Shown here one piece after another: positions 8,212-17,268 of a DNA stretch of 64,000 bases (its first letter is position 1; every line of letters begins with the position of its first letter). Source of the stretch: Alcaligenaceae bacterium CGII-47 (GTDB taxonomy: Bacteria; Pseudomonadota; Gammaproteobacteria; Burkholderiales; Burkholderiaceae_B); NCBI GenBank assembly GCA_019166125.1, contig JAHTBO010000003.1, positions 314,985 through 378,984 on the forward strand, read 5' to 3'. The notes below the pieces were generated by a model, which saw only the letters and a program-made list of their open reading frames with translations, did not search any database and was not told where the DNA came from. A program made the translations under genes and the position numbers.

Positions 8212-9047
8212 AACCCATCCGCAAAGCAGTCTTTCCCGTTGCCGGCCTGGGCACACGATTCTTGCCGGCAACCAAAGCCATGCCCAAGGAAATGTTGCCA
8301 ATCGTCGACAAACCGCTCATCCAATACGCCGTAGAGGAAGCCGTCGCCGCAGGCATCACTGAACTGATCTTTATCACGGGGCGCAATAAGCGCGCCATCG
8401 AAGACCATTTTGACCGAATGCCCGAGCTGGAGTCCGAGCTCATCGCCCAGGAAAAAACCACCTTGCTGGCGATGGTGAGCCACATCATCCCCCCCCACGT
8501 TCACTGCATCTACACCCGCCAGTCCTCGCCACGCGGGCTGGGCCACGCCGTTCTATGTGCTGCGCCTATCGTAGGCAACGAACCTTTTGCCGTATTGCTG
8601 GCCGACGATCTGGTGGATGCCGATATTGGCGTGACCCGCCAGCTTGTCAATGCCGCTCACGAGCACAATGGCAGCATCCTGGCCATCCAGACGATTGCAC
8701 CCGAGCATAGCCGCCGGTACGGCATCATCTCGGGCACTGCGCTCAACGCCCGGACAACTCGCGTAAACGGAATTATTGAAAAGCCGGCCCCAGAACATGC
8801 CCCTTCCAACCAGGCTGTGGTTGGCCGATACATCCTCGAGCCAGAAATATTCGAGTACCTCAGTCGCACCCAGGCAGGCGTGGGCCGTGAAATCCAGCTC
8901 ACCGACGCTATCGCCAGCATGCTTGGCGAGCGGCCAGTATTTGCTTATCAATATGAGGGAACCCGATACGATTGCGGCAGCAAGGAAGGATTTTTCCAGG
9001 CAACGATTGCCTATGGTCAGAAATACCATGGACTTGTGCCGCGCTGA
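8208..9047 (+). CDS. galU: UTP-glucose-1-phosphate uridylyltransferase GalU
   Basis: A 279-residue nucleotidyltransferase that makes UDP-glucose from UTP and glucose-1-phosphate, feeding polysaccharide and glycolipid synthesis. Motifs: the nucleotide-binding [20 protein letters not shown], the sugar-phosphate region [20 protein letters not shown] and the C-terminal [13 protein letters not shown]. Its ATG overlaps the preceding small gene (ATGA) and it converges with the RfaH-like gene, only 3 bp away. A run of eight C (8489-8496) lies inside the open frame (IIPPH); slippage there would inactivate it. Glucose-1-phosphate supply could link it to pgi at 11.8-13.4 kb. Confidence 0.95.
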   Translation: MKPIRKAVFPVAGLGTRFLPATKAMPKEMLPIVDKPLIQYAVEEAVAAGITELIFITGRNKRAIEDHFDRMPELESELIAQEKTTLLAMVSHIIPPHVHCIYTRQSSPRGLGHAVLCAAPIVGNEPFAVLLADDLVDADIGVTRQLVNAAHEHNGSILAIQTIAPEHSRRYGIISGTALNARTTRVNGIIEKPAPEHAPSNQAVVGRYILEPEIFEYLSRTQAGVGREIQLTDAIASMLGERPVFAYQYEGTRYDCGSKEGFFQATIAYGQKYHGLVPR

Positions 9048-9050
9048 ACA

Positions 9051-9596
9051 CTAGACGGGCAATATCTGAGAAAAATCCACGTTTAGCAATTGCGGCCGCC
9101 CCAAAATTTCCAATAATAAGGTCACACGATCCACCGAGACCGCCTGTACCAACGCCTGAACGCTGGCAAACGCCGGATTCTGCAGACGTACCGTCATACC
9201 GGGTTGGTAGGGGCTGACCTCGGATATATCGGCCTGATCACGCAAAGCCTCCGCCGTGCGGATATCATCGAGCAAGGCCTGCCGGATCGTAGCAGGCTGG
9301 GCACCAAACATCACTAGTCGGCTTACCCCCAGCGTCGAGCGTACCGTAGATAGAGATTGAGTCGCCCGTGCAGGACGTAAAAACAGATAACGGGGAAACA
9401 TTGGCTCGACACCGGTCATCACATCCCCTGGCTTTTTCACCCGACCTCGACGCGGCACCTTAAAGGTCTTGAACATCGGCAGATAGACCTCGAACTCCTG
9501 CCGCCTGAGATTTTCTACAGCAAGCGCCTCTTGGCGTGGCTTAGTGTGGACCACGTACCAAAACAAATCAGACGGGGGGGCGGCGTTAAGGGGCAT
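9051..9596 (-). CDS. NusG/RfaH-family transcription antitermination protein
   Basis: A 181-residue NusG paralogue of the RfaH/LoaP type. The NGN domain (about residues 10-115) begins WYVVHTKPRQEALAVENLRR and contains VYLPMF and PRYLFLR; a KOW-like C-terminal domain follows (PGMTVRLQNPAF). Such proteins bind RNA polymerase and let it read through long polysaccharide or surface-structure operons. It is not the housekeeping NusG, which is normally between secE and rplK. It is divergent from a decayed FkbM gene and convergent with galU, consistent with a former glycan locus. The ATG at 9594-9596 is used; the ribosome site is weak. A run of seven G (9574-9580) lies near its start. Confidence 0.85.
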   Translation of the reverse strand: MPLNAAPPSDLFWYVVHTKPRQEALAVENLRRQEFEVYLPMFKTFKVPRRGRVKKPGDVMTGVEPMFPRYLFLRPARATQSLSTVRSTLGVSRLVMFGAQPATIRQALLDDIRTAEALRDQADISEVSPYQPGMTVRLQNPAFASVQALVQAVSVDRVTLLLEILGRPQLLNVDFSQILPV

Positions 9597-9611
9597 CGCA
9601 CAAACTCGTTC

Positions 9612-9617
9612 ATTATA
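9612..9617 (-). promoter_or_regulatory. Possible -10 element for the RfaH-like gene
   Basis: TATAAT on the minus strand, 15 bp before the chosen ATG. No recognisable -35 accompanies it. If real, the 5' leader is very short, which would fit the weak ribosome site. Confidence 0.3.
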
Positions 9618-9728
9618 TAGACGCAATTGTAGGACGCATGGCCCTATGAAACAAACCAACCGGCTACAATTCAGAGCAATTAATAATTAATTTTCACAAT
9701 GGTGCATCGTGCTATTGCGCAATCTCGA

Positions 9729-9750
9729 AAAAATCCCTAGCTGGATTTTT
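9729..9750. terminator. AT-rich hairpin upstream of the FkbM remnant
   Basis: AAAAATCC and GGATTTTT form an 8-bp stem around the loop CTAGCT and are followed on the plus strand by AAAA. The shape suits a weak bidirectional terminator or simply AT-rich debris in front of the decayed methyltransferase. Confidence 0.3.
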
Positions 9751-9751
9751 A

Positions 9752-10111
9752 AAATACTTCGGCATCGAGCCCGAGCCTGATAATCATAGGATTGCAAGTG
9801 ATAACTGAATCTTCCAAACCAAGGTAGACGCCGAAGGGGATCTTGCTCTGGTGTCGATCAATACCTTGATCTCGGATATTTCCTCACAAAAGCTAAGCCC
9901 TTTTTTAATCAAAATAGATGTCGAGGACTTTAAAGAAAATATCTTTGCTTCTGATACAGAATGGATTGATAAATTTTATATCTTAATTATCGAACTACAT
10001 GACTGGATGCTGCCAGGCCAAGCCAATTCACGTCACTTTCTGCAGGGCATTGCGCCACTGGGGCGTGATCTTGTCTACCGCACCGAGAATACATTCAGCA
10101 TCCAAAATTAA
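9752..10111 (+). pseudogene. FkbM-family methyltransferase remnant
   Basis: Reading one frame from 9752 gives KYFGIEPEPDNHRIASDN, an in-frame TGA at 9806-9808, then IFQTKVDAEGDLALVSINTL and, after LISDISSQKLS, PFLIKIDVEDFKENIFASDT, EWIDKFYILIIELHDWMLPG and ENTFSIQN before the stop at 10109. These blocks, in this order, belong to FkbM-type SAM-dependent methyltransferases (IEPxPxN; LIKIDVEGFE; IIELHDW). The N-terminal part and a middle section are missing and the glycine of the KIDVEG motif is Asp, so the gene is dead. A GTG at 9851 could start an 86-residue fragment but it would lack the SAM-binding core. The stretch is more AT-rich than its neighbours. FkbM proteins commonly methylate glycans, which fits the adjacent RfaH-like gene. 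Confidence 0.7.
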
Positions 10112-10113
10112 TC

Positions 10114-10146
10114 GGGTGTGGCACCTAAGAACAAGGTGCCACACCC
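10114..10146. terminator. Strong hairpin after the purine permease / FkbM remnant
   Basis: GGGTGTGGCACCT pairs perfectly (13 bp) with AGGTGCCACACCC around the loop AAGAACA. On the minus strand the stem is followed by GATTAATTTTGG, so it most likely ends the permease transcript; on the plus strand it ends the FkbM remnant. Confidence 0.7.
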
Positions 10147-10178
10147 ATATAGACGACAAACTCAGTCTGATTTCCCTG

Positions 10179-11663
10179 CTATGCCTCTGCCTGCTTGGCC
10201 GCCTCAACGGCCTCGCCCGTGTCGTGCGGCGCGCCGTTAAAGAATAGATTAAGCAGCACCGCAGCCACCGACGTGAGCAAAATACCTGACTCAATCAAGG
10301 GATGGATCGCATGCGGCATCCACTGGCGAAAGTGCGGGGCAACCAGCGGAATCATCCCGACACCGATCGAGATTGCGACGATCATGGCATTGTGGCGGTT
10401 GGTCTTGAAATCCACACCAGCCAGAATACGAATCCCCGTCGCCGCGACCATCCCGAACATCACGATTCCGGCCCCACCCAGCACCACTGTGGGCAAGGAC
10501 TCAACCAGTGCCGCGAGCTTGGGCAGCAAACCCAATACGACCAGAATCACGCCGCCCATCACGCAGACAAAACGGCTACGTACACCGGTGACAGCGACCA
10601 GACCGACGTTCTGTGAAAAGCTGGTGTACGGAAAGGTATTGAATATGCCACCCAACAAGGTTCCCAGGCCGTCCGTACGCAAGCCGCGTGCTAGATCCTT
10701 TTGGCCGATTTTCTTACCCGTCATGTCACCCAGCGCAAGGAACATCCCGGTCGACTCAATCATGACCACGATCATCACCAGCACCATGGTGATGATCATG
10801 AAAATATCAAAGCGGGGCATGCCGAAGTGGAAAGGCAGGACGATATCCACCCAATCGGCCTTAGCGACTTTCTCGTAGGTCATCGTACCCATCATCGTGG
10901 TAATCACAGCACCAATCACAATCCCCAGCAATACAGAGATATTGGCGATAAACCCCTTACCGTACTTGGCAAAGATCAAAATCGAGAGCAGCACAATCCC
11001 CGCAATCCCCACACCACTTAGATCCGCGTAGCGCGGGTTAGGCACGGTCGGCATGATCGCCAGGCCCTGCGGTACCGCTGCCAGAGGCGAGCCCGGTGCG
11101 CCAGCGACGTTCTGGATTTCCTTGAGCCAATTCATATAGGTCGGATCCACGACGGCTGGTGCCGTCGGTCCGAACGGGTTGCCAAAGATCCAGTTCACCC
11201 CCACACGCATCAATGTGATCCCAATGATGGCAATGATCGTGCCTGTGACCACTGGTGGAAAAAATCGCAACATCCGGCTCACAAATGGCGCAATAAAAAT
11301 GGATATGATCCCTGCTGCGATAATCGTGCCAAACAATAATTGGGCCCCGGCATGGCCGGGATGACTATTGGCCATATTGACCATCGGCCCGACTGCTGCA
11401 AACGTTACACCCATCATGACGGGCAACTTAATGCCGAACCACTGCGTCGCCCCCCAGGACTGAATGATGGTTACGATACCGCAAACAAACAGATCAGCCG
11501 CAATCAGCATGGATACTTCATGCGGAGCCAGGTTTAATGCACGGCCGACAATCAGCGGCACAGCCACTGCACCTGCGTACATCACCAGCACGTGTTGCAA
11601 ACCTAATGCGGTGAGTTTGCCTAAGGGCAAGATCTCATCGACAGGAGCCGGGGAGGTGCTCAT
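10179..11663 (-). CDS. NCS2-family nucleobase (xanthine/urate) permease
   Basis: A 494-residue inner-membrane transporter with about 14 hydrophobic segments, of the nucleobase:cation symporter-2 family. The family signature region NTFPYTSFSQNVGLVAVTGV followed by RSR, the QH motif near the N terminus (LGLQHVLVMYAGAVAVPLIVG) and the IESTG segment of the substrate site are all visible. The N-V-G-L-V-A-V-T-G-V-R-S-R form is typical of the xanthine/uric-acid branch rather than uracil permeases. The ATG at 11661-11663 has GGAGAC 4-5 bp upstream. It follows pgi by 134 bp on the same strand; no purine catabolic gene is nearby. Substrate assignment between xanthine and urate is inference. Confidence 0.9.
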   Translation of the reverse strand: MSTSPAPVDEILPLGKLTALGLQHVLVMYAGAVAVPLIVGRALNLAPHEVSMLIAADLFVCGIVTIIQSWGATQWFGIKLPVMMGVTFAAVGPMVNMANSHPGHAGAQLLFGTIIAAGIISIFIAPFVSRMLRFFPPVVTGTIIAIIGITLMRVGVNWIFGNPFGPTAPAVVDPTYMNWLKEIQNVAGAPGSPLAAVPQGLAIMPTVPNPRYADLSGVGIAGIVLLSILIFAKYGKGFIANISVLLGIVIGAVITTMMGTMTYEKVAKADWVDIVLPFHFGMPRFDIFMIITMVLVMIVVMIESTGMFLALGDMTGKKIGQKDLARGLRTDGLGTLLGGIFNTFPYTSFSQNVGLVAVTGVRSRFVCVMGGVILVVLGLLPKLAALVESLPTVVLGGAGIVMFGMVAATGIRILAGVDFKTNRHNAMIVAISIGVGMIPLVAPHFRQWMPHAIHPLIESGILLTSVAAVLLNLFFNGAPHDTGEAVEAAKQAEA

Positions 11664-11797
11664 TGTTGTCTCCAGTTAAATTTATGGTTATCTGATGGCG
11701 CAACCTACACGCCCCAGCGCCACTGTACTGGAGCCCGCTCGCAGTGGCTATATTGCAAAACGGATAAACAATCTATGTAAAATCATATATCTAGGGT

Positions 11798-13378
11798 TTA
11801 CCCACGGAACACATCGATCCAATGATGCGTGGACAAATCATGTGCCACGTCCACCGATGCGCCGCGTCCGGGCTCTAGGGCCTGAACAATATCCTGCGCT
11901 AAGACCTTGCCATATTCCACACCCCATTGGTCAAATGGGTTGATCCCCCAGACCAAGGCCTGAACAAACACCTTATGCTCGTAGAGTGCAAGCAGGGCCC
12001 CCAAAGAATACGGCGACAAGCGCGGCAATACAATCAGATGATTGGGGCGCCCACCTGGATGCACTCGGTGGCGCGCAAGCCATGCCGCTCGATCAGGCGG
12101 CTCTCCGGCCACCTCGCACTCTACCAAGGCCTCATCCAGGGACTTGCCCCGCATCAACGCCTCACGCTGTGCCAAACAATTGGCGATCAAACGTCGATGA
12201 TGATCGGGCCAATGATGGTCCGCCTCCTGACACAAGATGAAATCCACCGGCGCGCCGTCACTACCCTGATGCAGCCACTGAAAAAACGTATGTTGTGCAT
12301 CGGTACCCGGCATGCCCCATACCGCAGGGCCAGTAGGCACACTCACCGGATGCCCTGCCAAGTCGACAGATTTACCCAATGACTCCATCTCTAACTGCTG
12401 CACATAGGGCACCAGATTAGCCAGGCGCGAATCATAGGGCGCTATATTTAGCGAACCTTGGCCCAGTACGCTTCGGTTGACGATCCCCGCGAGCGCCATA
12501 CGTATCGGCGCATTCACATCGGGGGGCGCCTGGACAAAATGGTTATCCATTGCCGCAGCACCCGCCTGCATGCCCGCCAATATGTCCGAACCAACGGCCA
12601 GCGCTGTCGTGAGGCTGACCGCAGACCAGAGCGAGAACCGACCGCCCACCCAATCCCACAAGCGAAAAACCTGACCAGCCGGCACCCCCCAGGCCAGAGC
12701 CAGATCCGCACGCGCGGTCACCGCTACAAAATGATCATCAGGGCGCGCCACACCGGTCGCGGCCAGCCACTCGCGGGCGCGGGCAGCGTTCTGCAGGGTC
12801 TCTGCGGTGGTAAATGATTTGGACACCAGTACCACCAACGTCTCGCGCGGATCCAAACCCGCAAGGCCGCCCTCGATCGCATGCCCATCGATATTGGCGA
12901 CAAAACGCACCTGTCGCCACATCCCGGCATAGCCAAATGCCCCCACGGCCAGCCGCACGCCCCAGTCACTGCCGCCAATGCCAATATGCACAATATTGCG
13001 CCAACGTCGCTCGGTGTCCGCGCGTCGCACCCAGGCATCCATACGTGCCCGCTCAGCCTGGACTTCAGGCGGTGCATCCGGGGCACGCAAGGCGGTATGC
13101 CAGGCCGCGCGTCCCTCTGTGATATTCACCACCTCACCTGCCAGTAAGCGCGCGCGTTCTGTGTCCAGGCCGCGCGCCGCAATAAGTGCCCGGCCCGCAG
13201 CCAGCAGCTCAGGTGAATGCCGCTGCCCACTGAAGTCCACCTCAAGGCCTGGCGCCTGGACGATATCGAGTGCGGTATCGCGCACCTCGCAGGTCTGCGC
13301 AGCCAGCGTAAAGCGCTTCCACTGCGGCAAGGCCGTCAGTGCAGGAAAGTCGATCGGTGCAAGGATGGAGTTGGGCAT
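11798..13378 (-). CDS. pgi: Glucose-6-phosphate isomerase
   Basis: A 526-residue cytoplasmic isomerase interconverting glucose-6-phosphate and fructose-6-phosphate. Recognisable blocks: HIGIGGSDWGVRLA, VSKSFTTAETLQNA, RLWDWVGGRFSLWSAV, LEMESLGKSV and NPFDQWGVEYGK, the two Prosite-type signatures of the family. Length is normal (about 550 in long-form enzymes). The ATG at 13376-13378 is used; an upstream in-frame TTG adds six residues. In Alcaligenaceae that lack phosphofructokinase the enzyme works chiefly in gluconeogenesis and envelope-sugar supply, and together with galU it could feed UDP-glucose. It follows the thiolase gene by 84 bp. Confidence 0.95.
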   Translation of the reverse strand: MPNSILAPIDFPALTALPQWKRFTLAAQTCEVRDTALDIVQAPGLEVDFSGQRHSPELLAAGRALIAARGLDTERARLLAGEVVNITEGRAAWHTALRAPDAPPEVQAERARMDAWVRRADTERRWRNIVHIGIGGSDWGVRLAVGAFGYAGMWRQVRFVANIDGHAIEGGLAGLDPRETLVVLVSKSFTTAETLQNAARAREWLAATGVARPDDHFVAVTARADLALAWGVPAGQVFRLWDWVGGRFSLWSAVSLTTALAVGSDILAGMQAGAAAMDNHFVQAPPDVNAPIRMALAGIVNRSVLGQGSLNIAPYDSRLANLVPYVQQLEMESLGKSVDLAGHPVSVPTGPAVWGMPGTDAQHTFFQWLHQGSDGAPVDFILCQEADHHWPDHHRRLIANCLAQREALMRGKSLDEALVECEVAGEPPDRAAWLARHRVHPGGRPNHLIVLPRLSPYSLGALLALYEHKVFVQALVWGINPFDQWGVEYGKVLAQDIVQALEPGRGASVDVAHDLSTHHWIDVFRG

Positions 13379-13462
13379 ACGCGAGCCTGAGGCCAAAAAA
13401 GAGGAATCGGCTCAGTATATGCCAGCGTCCAGGTCAATTAAAAAAGCGGCGCTTTTGCCTCA

Positions 13463-14659
13463 TCAGCAGCGCTCAAAGATCCCGGCAGCACCCATCCCCG
13501 CCCCGACGCACATCGTTACCATGCCATATTGCAAATTGCGGCGTCGCAAGGCATGCACGACCGTTGCTGCGCGGATGGCACCGGTCGCACCCAAGGGGTG
13601 GCCCAGCGCAATTGCGCCTCCCAGTGGATTGACCACGTCCTCATTCAAACCCAGGTCGCGAATCACTGCCAGCGACTGCGCGGCAAACGCCTCGTTCAGT
13701 TCGATCCAGCCCATCTGATCGAGCGTCAGGCCAGCGAGCTTAAGTGCATGGGGGATTGCGAACTTAGGGCCGATGCCCATGATCTCCGGCGGTACCCCCT
13801 TAACGGCAAAGGAGACAAATCGGGCCAAAGGCGTGAGATTATGGTCTTTCAGTGCGCGCTCGGACACGACTAACAAAGCGCCTGCACCGTCTGAGGTCTG
13901 CGAGCTATTGCCTGCTGTGACGCTACCCCTTGCGGCAAAGACGGGACGCAGCCGCGCCAAGGCCTCTAGGCTCGTGTCAGCACGCGGGCCCTCGTCCAGC
14001 GTAACCGTGTGTCGTTGCGTGTGAATCTCGGCCGTCGCCAGGTCTGGCGTACGGCGCACGATCTCGATCGGTAGCATTTCGTCGGAGAACTCGCCCGACT
14101 GCTGAGCGGCCAGGGCGCGCTGGTGCGAACGCAGGGCAAACGCATCCTGATCCTCGCGTGAGACCTGCCAGCGCTGGGCCACCTGCTCGGCGGTGGCACC
14201 CATGCCATAGGCGATGCCGATGTCTTCGTCTCTGAGGTAGATATCAGGACTGAATGACGTATTGATCCCCATGGTCGGCACAAGACTCATAGACTCCGTA
14301 CCACAGGCGAGCAAGACATCTGCCTCGCCCACACGGATTCGGTCAGCTGCCATGGCAATAGCAGTCAATCCCGACGCGCAAAACCGATTCACCGTGACAC
14401 CCGCCACCGTATTGGGTAGCCCGGAGAGCAGCACACCGATACGCGCCACATTCAGCCCCTGCGGTCCTTCGGGAATCGCGCAACCGACAATCGCGTCCTC
14501 AACGGCTGCCGGATCCAGACTGGGCGCCTGCGCCATGACACCCCGGATGACCGCAGCCAGCATTTCGTCAGGACGAGTATGAGAATACATGCCACGTGGG
14601 GCCTTGCCGATAGGCGCACGCGTCGCGGCAACAATATAGGCTGCTTGTAAGACAGTCAT
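13463..14659 (-). CDS. Acetyl-CoA acyltransferase (3-ketoacyl-CoA thiolase)
   Basis: A 398-residue degradative thiolase that cleaves 3-ketoacyl-CoA with coenzyme A, the last step of beta-oxidation. Catalytic residues are visible: nucleophilic Cys in NRFCASGLTAI (about residue 94), His in ALGHPLGATGA and the second Cys in CVGAGMGAAG. GGAG lies 7 bp before the ATG (14657-14659). It follows the dehydrogenase/hydratase gene by 11 bp, so the two form one operon; the partners would share the substrate channel of a trifunctional complex in the cytoplasm. A biosynthetic acetoacetyl-CoA thiolase is the alternative, but the fadN-type neighbour favours degradation. Confidence 0.93.
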   Translation of the reverse strand: MTVLQAAYIVAATRAPIGKAPRGMYSHTRPDEMLAAVIRGVMAQAPSLDPAAVEDAIVGCAIPEGPQGLNVARIGVLLSGLPNTVAGVTVNRFCASGLTAIAMAADRIRVGEADVLLACGTESMSLVPTMGINTSFSPDIYLRDEDIGIAYGMGATAEQVAQRWQVSREDQDAFALRSHQRALAAQQSGEFSDEMLPIEIVRRTPDLATAEIHTQRHTVTLDEGPRADTSLEALARLRPVFAARGSVTAGNSSQTSDGAGALLVVSERALKDHNLTPLARFVSFAVKGVPPEIMGIGPKFAIPHALKLAGLTLDQMGWIELNEAFAAQSLAVIRDLGLNEDVVNPLGGAIALGHPLGATGAIRAATVVHALRRRNLQYGMVTMCVGAGMGAAGIFERC

Positions 14660-14670
14660 CTGAGGTCTCC

Positions 14671-17088
14671 TTAGTTGCGTACGGGCTTGCCGGTCTGTAG
14701 CAGCCCTGAGATACGCGCTTGTGTCTTGGGGTTGGCGAGCAGACTGAGGAAGGCATCGCGCTCTAGCTTAAGCATCCAGTGCTCATCGACCAGAGAACCG
14801 GGATCGACATTCCCGCCACAGATGACGTAGGCGACTTTTTCTGCAATCTGAAAGTCGTAGTCAGAGATAAATCCCCCCACCCGCATATTGACCAATTGCG
14901 CCTTGAGCGTTGCGATTGCATCGCGGCCTGCCACGGGGAAGCGCGCAGCGAGTGGCGCACGCCAGCCCTGTTCCGCCAGATTAGCGGCCTCACGCACGGC
15001 CACATAGAGCAACTCATAGCGATTCATGACGATGGGATCGGACTCGCGTAGATAGCCGATCTCACGCGCATCGAGTGCAGATTTGGACACCCGGGCAGTC
15101 GCCACCGCCATGACGAAGTCTTTGGCAATGGCAAGCAACGGTGCCTCGGGCGCGGATTGCGCCTGGATCTGTGCAGCACGCCGTGCGCAGAATGTCATCC
15201 CACCGGCACCCGGCACCAAACCAATCCCTACCTCAACCAGGCCGATATAGGTTTCCAGGTGCGCGACGCGACGCGCGCAATGCACAGATAGCTCACACCC
15301 GCCGCCTAGCGCCAGGCCCGCGACGGCGGCAACCACAGGCACCTGGGCATAGCGCAAACGCATGACCATATCCTGCATTTCACGCTGGATCGGCTCGACG
15401 GCTTTCACCCCGCCCGCCATAAAGACAGGCATCATCGCCTTGAGATCGGCACCCGCAGAGAATGGGTCCTCTAACTGACCAATCACCATGGCCCGATAGC
15501 TGGCCTCGGCCAGATCCACCGCATGAACAATCCCACGCACCACATCGGGGCTTAAGGTATGCATTTTGGTCTTGAATGAGGTAATCAGTACGTCCTGGGG
15601 GTGGGGCGTGGGCAACGTCCAGCATAGGATTGCGTCATTTTCATAGACGACGTTCGGCGTGATGGCCGGCCCTTCACCCACTAGACGCGGCGCACCGATC
15701 TGACGTCCATAAACGGGCAAGGCACTGCGCGCTTGGTAGGTGCCGGTCACCGGGCTAAATGATCCCTCGGGCGTATGCACGGCCTGCTTGTCCCAGACCG
15801 CCCCCTCAGTGACCCACTGAGGCAGTGGGGCCGCGCACAAGGCCTTGCCTGCTGCGATATCCTCGGCAATCCAGCCGGCCACCTCGCGCCAGCCTGCGGC
15901 TTGCCAAATCTCGAAGGGACCTTGCTGGTGGCCGAAGCCCCATTTCATCGCCTCGTCCAGTTGACGCGCATTATCGGCAATGTCGGCCAAATGCACCGCA
16001 CTATAGTGAAAAATATCGCGCAAGATCGCCCAAACAAACTGGGCCTGGGGGTGGCTTGAGGCGTGCAAGGCACGCAGACGCTTGGTCGCATCCCGTTCCT
16101 TAAGGATGTCCTTGACGACATCATCGGCTGCGCCGTCAGCGGGGACGTACTCACCGGTTGCCGGATCCAGGCGCAGGATGGCCTGACCAGCCTTGCGATA
16201 GAAGCCCGCCTTGGATTTTTGGCCGAGCGCGCCCTTTTCAATCAGGGCGGCGAGCACAGGTGGCACGACAAAATGCGCATGGAAGGGATCGCCAGACAAC
16301 TGATCAGTCATCGTATTGATCACGTGCGCCATGGTATCCAGGCCCACCACATCGGCCGTGCGAAAGTTACCTGATTTAGCGCGACCCAGACGCGTACCCG
16401 TCAAATCATCAACCAGGTCATAGGGCAGGCCAAAGGCCTCGGCTTGCTTGAAAACCGACAAAATGCCAAATACACCAATGCGATTACCGATGAAGTTTGG
16501 TGTGTCCTTGGCGCGCACCACCCCCTTGCCTAACTGTGAAACAAGAAAGGTCTCGAGGCGATCGAGCAAGGCCGCCTCAGTCGTAGCCGTCGGGATGAGC
16601 TCGACCAAAGGCATGTAGCGCGGTGGGTTGAAGAAATGGATGCCGCAAAAGCGGTGGCGCAACGCCTCGGGCAAGGCGTCAGATAAGGCCGTGATTGATA
16701 GGCCCGAAGTATTGCTGGCGATAATCGCGTGCGAGTTCAGGGCCGGGGCGAGCTTTTGGTAGAGATCCCGTTTCCAGTCCAGTCGCTCGGCGATGGCTTC
16801 GATCACAAGATCACACCCGGCGAGCAGGCCAAGATCCTCGTCATAATTGGCCGGTATGATCAGCTCGGCCAGTGCATTGACACCCAAAGGGGCTGGATTG
16901 AGTTTTTTCAATTGGCCAATTGCACGCTGGGCAATCGCGCTTTTGCCTCCTTCGGAGGCGGCCAGATCATACAGCACGACCGGCACACCGGCATTGACGC
17001 AATGCGCGGCAATCTGCGCGCCCATAACCCCTGCGCCACATACCGCAACCTTGCGGATCGTGAGGGGAGCGGACTGAGTAGCTTGCAT
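14671..17088 (-). CDS. Bifunctional 3-hydroxyacyl-CoA dehydrogenase / enoyl-CoA hydratase (HAD first, hydratase second)
   Basis: An 805-residue beta-oxidation enzyme. Domain order: NAD-binding Rossmann segment VAVCGAGVMGAQIA (residues 14-27), HAD C-terminal domains with FCGIHFFNPP and KDTPNFIGNRIG, then a crotonase domain in the last third with FSAGADLK, the Glu-bearing GGGCELS and LVEVGIGLVPGAGG. Both hydratase glutamates are present. This order is the reverse of E. coli FadB/FadJ and is the FadN-type arrangement of Bacillus and many beta-proteobacteria. It is transcribed with the thiolase 11 bp downstream, and a PsrA-like palindrome sits about 80-100 bp upstream of its ATG. Confidence 0.93.
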   Translation of the reverse strand: MQATQSAPLTIRKVAVCGAGVMGAQIAAHCVNAGVPVVLYDLAASEGGKSAIAQRAIGQLKKLNPAPLGVNALAELIIPANYDEDLGLLAGCDLVIEAIAERLDWKRDLYQKLAPALNSHAIIASNTSGLSITALSDALPEALRHRFCGIHFFNPPRYMPLVELIPTATTEAALLDRLETFLVSQLGKGVVRAKDTPNFIGNRIGVFGILSVFKQAEAFGLPYDLVDDLTGTRLGRAKSGNFRTADVVGLDTMAHVINTMTDQLSGDPFHAHFVVPPVLAALIEKGALGQKSKAGFYRKAGQAILRLDPATGEYVPADGAADDVVKDILKERDATKRLRALHASSHPQAQFVWAILRDIFHYSAVHLADIADNARQLDEAMKWGFGHQQGPFEIWQAAGWREVAGWIAEDIAAGKALCAAPLPQWVTEGAVWDKQAVHTPEGSFSPVTGTYQARSALPVYGRQIGAPRLVGEGPAITPNVVYENDAILCWTLPTPHPQDVLITSFKTKMHTLSPDVVRGIVHAVDLAEASYRAMVIGQLEDPFSAGADLKAMMPVFMAGGVKAVEPIQREMQDMVMRLRYAQVPVVAAVAGLALGGGCELSVHCARRVAHLETYIGLVEVGIGLVPGAGGMTFCARRAAQIQAQSAPEAPLLAIAKDFVMAVATARVSKSALDAREIGYLRESDPIVMNRYELLYVAVREAANLAEQGWRAPLAARFPVAGRDAIATLKAQLVNMRVGGFISDYDFQIAEKVAYVICGGNVDPGSLVDEHWMLKLERDAFLSLLANPKTQARISGLLQTGKPVRN

Positions 17089-17168
17089 AATTTCGTGTCC
17101 TCGCTGGTTCGGCTGCGCCTAGTGAATGATGGCGGCTTTATTTTAAATTGTCGCTGATTCAGCATGAA

Positions 17169-17190
17169 AATTCAAACAATCGTTTGAATT
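17169..17190. promoter_or_regulatory. PsrA/FadP-like operator in front of the beta-oxidation operon
   Basis: Two 9-bp arms, AATTCAAAC and GTTTGAATT, flank the spacer AATC. The core CAAAC-N4-GTTTG matches the published consensus of PsrA, the TetR-family fatty-acid regulator of pseudomonads, and the motif is overlapped by a second palindrome, TTTGAAT-TT-ATTCAAA (17183-17198). It lies between the divergent starts of the dehydrogenase/hydratase gene (17088) and the RAYT-like gene (17269). In beta-proteobacteria a similar TetR regulator, FadP, has been proposed; no regulator gene is in this window. Confidence 0.65.
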
Positions 17191-17268
17191 TATTCAAATA
17201 CGCGCAACTGTTTAACCCTACAATAAACCCTCGCCGCATCACACCGCCTCACATTAGATCTGTTTACC

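Noticed and set aside
10195-10878. Plus-strand frame of 227 codons opposite the NCS2 permease
   Set aside because: Composition (Pro/Ser/Thr/Ile) is that expected for the antisense of a hydrophobic protein gene; the permease frame has intact family signatures.
17169-17198. Reading the palindrome before the beta-oxidation operon as a REP element of the nearby RAYT-like gene
   Set aside because: AT-rich arms and a match to the PsrA core fit an operator better than a GC-rich REP hairpin.
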